From positions 1 to 16,199 of the forward strand of contig DAIDJH010000007.1 of the NCBI GenBank assembly GCA_027451425.1: a stretch of DNA of 16,199 nucleotides, given 5' to 3'. Under the pieces are notes generated by a model, which was not told the origin of the DNA, made no database searches, and saw nothing but the letters and a program-made list of their open reading frames with translations. The position numbers and the translations under genes are program-made. This document shows positions 13,620 to 16,199 of the stretch, piece after piece (position 1 is the stretch's first letter; the number at the start of each line of letters is the position of its first letter). Source of the DNA: Bdellovibrionales bacterium (GTDB lineage: Bacteria > Bdellovibrionota > Bdellovibrionia > Bdellovibrionales > UBA1609).

Positions 13620-14862
13620 AGACCTCGCCGCAACTGAAATTGCTGAGAAATTTCCCGATTTGGCCGCTCAGCTGTCGGAATCTCAGCGAAAGACCTGGTT
13701 TATTCGCGGCGGAGTTCAATTGAATGTACCCCCCAAGGTTGTGCCGGAGTTGCACTATCGATTGAAAACTCCGACGTCGATTCGAGAAAGACTTTACGAG
13801 TTCAAGTGTCGGGACTTTCCGAAATTGTACAACAAGATTCAGTCACTGAGGTGGCGTGAGCACTTAGTTGGCGATGCATTTGAACTTTCGGTCACGGCCG
13901 AGAAATCGCGTCTTGGCAACGAGAAGCGAATTGTCGAGGCGGTGACAGAGGGGATTCGTCGGTACTTTTCAAAACAACCGCCGAAAAAACCGACGCTGCC
14001 ATACGCGCACAAAATTTATGTGCGGTTTGCAAACGACGTGTGCACGATCTCGCGCGACTTGACGGGGGCCCCATTGTATCAGCGCGGTTACAAGCAGATG
14101 TCAGCGATCGCCCCCATACGCGAAAATTTAGCGGCGGCATTGTTTTTTGCGTTATGGCGATCGAGCGGTGTGGGCTCTATCTCTGGGCGCGAAGGTTTCG
14201 ATATTTTGATTGACCCCATGTGCGGGAGTGGGACGTTCCTCCTCGAGGCTCACTTGTTCGATCAAGATCTGCGGCGGGCGATTGCCAGCCCCGAGGGTGT
14301 TCGTGATTTTGCATTTTTGCACGACGCGCGCTGGGCGACCGATGAGGCATTGAAACCGGCGTCGGTTCGCGGCGCGGTTGCCGATACGAGCGAAGTTCGT
14401 TGCCGCCCAACTCAATTTGTTGGATTCGATCAGAATGCGCGGGCGGTCAAGTCCGCTCGCCAATCTTTGGCGAATTTGCATGTCAAAAACCCCGATGCCT
14501 GGACATTTTTTAAGTGCGATTTATTTTCGCCTGAATTTTCGAAATTGCTCGCCAGCGTAGTCGGCGATGAAAAGTCGGCGAGTGGCAAGGCGCGGTCGGT
14601 GGCGTTTATCATCAACCCGCCGTATGGAGAACGACTTTCGTTGCCGATGCCGCCGGCAAAATACTACCCGCACTTGCTTGCGCGCTTGGCGGAGTCGGCG
14701 AGTTCAAACGTCAAACTATTCGGTGTTGTTATCCCCCAATCATTTTCTCACCATGTGCCGAAAAAATGCGGCCAATTTCGGTGTGTGCAAGCGATCGAAT
14801 TTGAAAACGGCGGAATTGCCGTACAGTTTCACATTTATCGACGGTCGTCAGCCGAAGCGTGA
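13537..14862 (+). CDS. THUMP-type class I SAM RNA methyltransferase, RlmL/YpsC-like
   Basis: 441 residues from the ATG at 13537. The family start motif LLAVVQPGFEDLAATEI begins only at about 13588, so a later GTG or TTG (13585-13591) is also possible; no ribosome site decides. The N-terminal part matches the ferredoxin-like/THUMP region of RlmL-type enzymes. Then come GAPLYQRGYKQ and APIRENLAAAL, the SAM-binding DPMCGSGTFLLEA (from about D226), FVGFDQNARAV (acidic motif), and catalytic NPPYGERL (N360-Y363), typical of amino-methyltransferases acting on guanine N2. Substrate is likely 23S rRNA guanine, as for RlmL, but tRNA is possible. It overlaps the nuclease-like gene by 83 bases (less with a later start) and converges with the radical SAM gene, overlapping it by 15 bases. 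Confidence 0.85.
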   Translation: MGSSSTIGVSKISIHNLVLLAVVQPGFEDLAATEIAEKFPDLAAQLSESQRKTWFIRGGVQLNVPPKVVPELHYRLKTPTSIRERLYEFKCRDFPKLYNKIQSLRWREHLVGDAFELSVTAEKSRLGNEKRIVEAVTEGIRRYFSKQPPKKPTLPYAHKIYVRFANDVCTISRDLTGAPLYQRGYKQMSAIAPIRENLAAALFFALWRSSGVGSISGREGFDILIDPMCGSGTFLLEAHLFDQDLRRAIASPEGVRDFAFLHDARWATDEALKPASVRGAVADTSEVRCRPTQFVGFDQNARAVKSARQSLANLHVKNPDAWTFFKCDLFSPEFSKLLASVVGDEKSASGKARSVAFIINPPYGERLSLPMPPAKYYPHLLARLAESASSNVKLFGVVIPQSFSHHVPKKCGQFRCVQAIEFENGGIAVQFHIYRRSSAEA

Positions 14863-15825
14863 AATAAACGAACAACGACGGCACAGTTCTTCGTGGAGTT
14901 TGCCGCGATCAAAACCGTCGCGCAGTCGACGGGCGCGATCATTACTAAGAATGCGCATGAGTTCGCCGTCTGGTGAATCGATGCCGATTTTGCCGAGCGG
15001 GATTCCGGCCTCTTTGTCCAGACAGCAGGGGACAACCGTTCCATCCGCCAATATCGAGAAATGCGTCCTGAGCGCATGGCAATGACCTTCGGATTGCAAC
15101 CGCGGGCGTTCGAGGTTCGGCCATTCAAAGCGCGAGTCAAAATGCAAATATAGGCGACCGAGAATTCGATATGATTTGCGCGTACCAACGTCGATTTCGC
15201 GTGGCGGTTGAAATTTAAATTCGTCACGGATTGGATCTAAAAATTTGCGATTTCCGTCGGCGGTGGCTTCGGCTGAACCGATATTCCACAGGCGATAGTT
15301 GATGTAAAGATCTGGACGTCGGTCGAACGCGAGGCGAGAGAAACTGAAAATCCGTTTCATATAATTGTCAAAGCCAGCGTCTCGCTTGTCAGGAGTTTGC
15401 CGTGTGTTGGCCGGAAAACTTTGCAGAGAAAAATTAATTTGACGAATAATCGGATGCAAAAGTACGTCGGCGCGCGAGTGGCCATGCGCCAGGCCATAAT
15501 CGAGGAGGGTTCCGTTCGTGGTCAAATGGATCGGAACCGCGCGTGCCGCGCAGATCTCAACAAATTTTTCGAATTCGGGGTGTGCGAGCGGTTCACCCAT
15601 TACGTGAAAGGTCACCTCGTCGACAAGATCTTTTGATTCGTCAATCACGCGATTGAAAAGTGCCAGAGACATACGCTCAGCCGGTCGCTCCACTTCGGGG
15701 CAAAAATCGCACTGTAAGTTGCAAATGTTTGAGATTTCAATATAGGCGCGTTGAAAGTGCATGGAGTTGGTTGGCATGAGTCGCTGAGGGACAGGCATAA
15801 CACTTTTATATCTACTGCGCGACAC
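14848..15825 (-). CDS. Radical SAM protein with C-terminal SPASM-like cysteines
   Basis: 325 residues from a GTG at 15823-15825 that touches the stop codon of the upstream ABC permease gene (TAAGTG), with AGAAGA about six bases before. Later ATGs at 15798, 15777 and 15762 are possible but lack ribosome sites. The radical SAM cluster motif is C35-x3-C39-x2-C42 (CNLQCDFC), followed by HVMGEPLAHPEF and LTTNGTLL. The C terminus has C249, C267-C268, and C315-x2-C318, with ADGTVVPCCLD, as in SPASM domains that hold extra iron-sulfur clusters. Fewer cysteines are present than for two full SPASM clusters. Relatives modify peptides, enzymes or sugars and other small molecules. No peptide substrate gene is seen nearby. 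The setting after a sugar transporter permits, but does not prove, a carbohydrate-related role. Confidence 0.82.
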   Translation of the reverse strand: MSRSRYKSVMPVPQRLMPTNSMHFQRAYIEISNICNLQCDFCPEVERPAERMSLALFNRVIDESKDLVDEVTFHVMGEPLAHPEFEKFVEICAARAVPIHLTTNGTLLDYGLAHGHSRADVLLHPIIRQINFSLQSFPANTRQTPDKRDAGFDNYMKRIFSFSRLAFDRRPDLYINYRLWNIGSAEATADGNRKFLDPIRDEFKFQPPREIDVGTRKSYRILGRLYLHFDSRFEWPNLERPRLQSEGHCHALRTHFSILADGTVVPCCLDKEAGIPLGKIGIDSPDGELMRILSNDRARRLRDGFDRGKLHEELCRRCSFISRFG

Positions 15826-16199
15826 TTAGATCTTCTGCCGTTGTGAGGAGTCGAGCGCGACGGCCGTGATGATGATGCAACCTTTAAAGACCATCTGATA
15901 AAAACTTGAAATGCCAAGTAGGTCCATGCCGTTGTTGAGTGCGGCCATAATGAGTGCGCCAATCAGTGACCCCGTGACGCTGCCCGTGCCGCCGCGAAGA
16001 CTGGTGCCGCCAATCACAACAGCGGCAATGGCGTCGAGCTCGAACAAATTGCCGGCATTCGGGTCGGCGCTGTTGAGTCGCGAACAGAGGAGTACTCCCG
16101 CGAGGCCGGAGAGCGCACCCATGATAGTATATACCCCAAAAAGTGTGCGGCGGATTCGCACCCCGGCCCAATAGGCGGCGCGCTGATTGGACCCGATGG
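15826..16199 (-). CDS. Sugar ABC transporter permease, RbsC/XylH family (partial, 5' end outside)
   Basis: The minus-strand frame is open at the window edge and ends with TAA at 15826-15828, giving about 123 residues of the C-terminal half. It reads (I)GSNQRAAYWAGV, then a hydrophobic segment (GVYTIMGALSGLAGVLL), the family signature NLFELDAIAAVVIGGTSLRGG, and GSVTGSLIGALIMAALNNGMDLLG. The final segment is KGCIIITAVALDS. These are the marks of permeases of the ribose/xylose/galactose branch (BPD_transp_2). Such permeases form the inner-membrane channel with a sugar-binding protein and a double ATPase, which should lie just beyond the right edge. The GTG at 16161 is an internal codon, not the start. 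It ends directly at the radical SAM gene, which is probably cotranscribed. Confidence 0.93.
   Translation of the reverse strand, partial: IGSNQRAAYWAGVRIRRTLFGVYTIMGALSGLAGVLLCSRLNSADPNAGNLFELDAIAAVVIGGTSLRGGTGSVTGSLIGALIMAALNNGMDLLGISSFYQMVFKGCIIITAVALDSSQRQKI

Noticed and set aside
12624..14862. Nuclease-like gene next to a methyltransferase gene as a restriction-modification system
   Set aside because: The methyltransferase has RlmL-type RNA features (THUMP-like N terminus, NPPY, APIRENLAAAL) and the nuclease-like protein appears exported, so neither fits a DNA restriction-modification pair.
14567..15085. 172-codon plus-strand frame spanning the methyltransferase/radical SAM junction
   Set aside because: Arg/Ser-rich translation with no family resemblance; it is a shadow of both genes.

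Overview
The window (about 16.2 kb, near 50 % G+C by eye, dense, both strands used) looks like the chromosome of a Bdellovibrio-like member of the Bdellovibrionota (former deltaproteobacteria). The reasons are indirect. The elongation factor G is of the spirochaete/planctomycete/deltaproteobacterial EF-G1 type, which is close to mitochondrial EF-G1. One lipoprotein has the FNNCG-type lipobox that I associate with Bdellovibrio. The rest is a mix of housekeeping genes, small exported proteins and a PilZ protein. I see no rRNA, tRNA, CRISPR array, insertion sequence, phage gene or attachment site. No stretch longer than about 235 bases lacks a gene.

Layout, left: the 3' end of a 2-oxoacid dehydrogenase E1 alpha gene, then E1 beta and cutA in one operon (GTGA overlap). 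A 28-residue membrane protein gene runs back into the end of cutA. Then come pyrE and a large beta-helix lipoprotein gene. On the minus strand lie dcd and a CNNM/CBS membrane protein gene, probably one operon. Divergent from dcd is a small cysteine-rich exported DUF4189 protein gene with its own promoter and a strong terminator. fusA follows on the minus strand.

Middle and right: a short RecQ-family helicase gene overlaps aat (leucyl/phenylalanyl-tRNA-protein transferase) by four bases. aat meets a PilZ/membrane-anchor gene tail to tail. An S51 (dipeptidase E-like) peptidase gene follows. Next is a gene of unusual interest: a protein with a PD-(D/E)XK nuclease-like core whose signal peptide is only recovered if translation starts at a CTG codon. 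It overlaps an RlmL-like RNA methyltransferase gene, which converges on a radical SAM/SPASM gene. That gene directly abuts the 3' end of a ribose/xylose-type sugar ABC permease gene, which is cut by the window edge.

Most neighbours are not functionally related; this is a mosaic of short operons rather than one system. The best candidates for new biology are the exported nuclease-like protein with the CTG start, the modular beta-helix lipoprotein, the tiny membrane protein opposite cutA, and the radical SAM protein tied to a sugar transporter. I did not find a clear multi-gene defence or mobile system.
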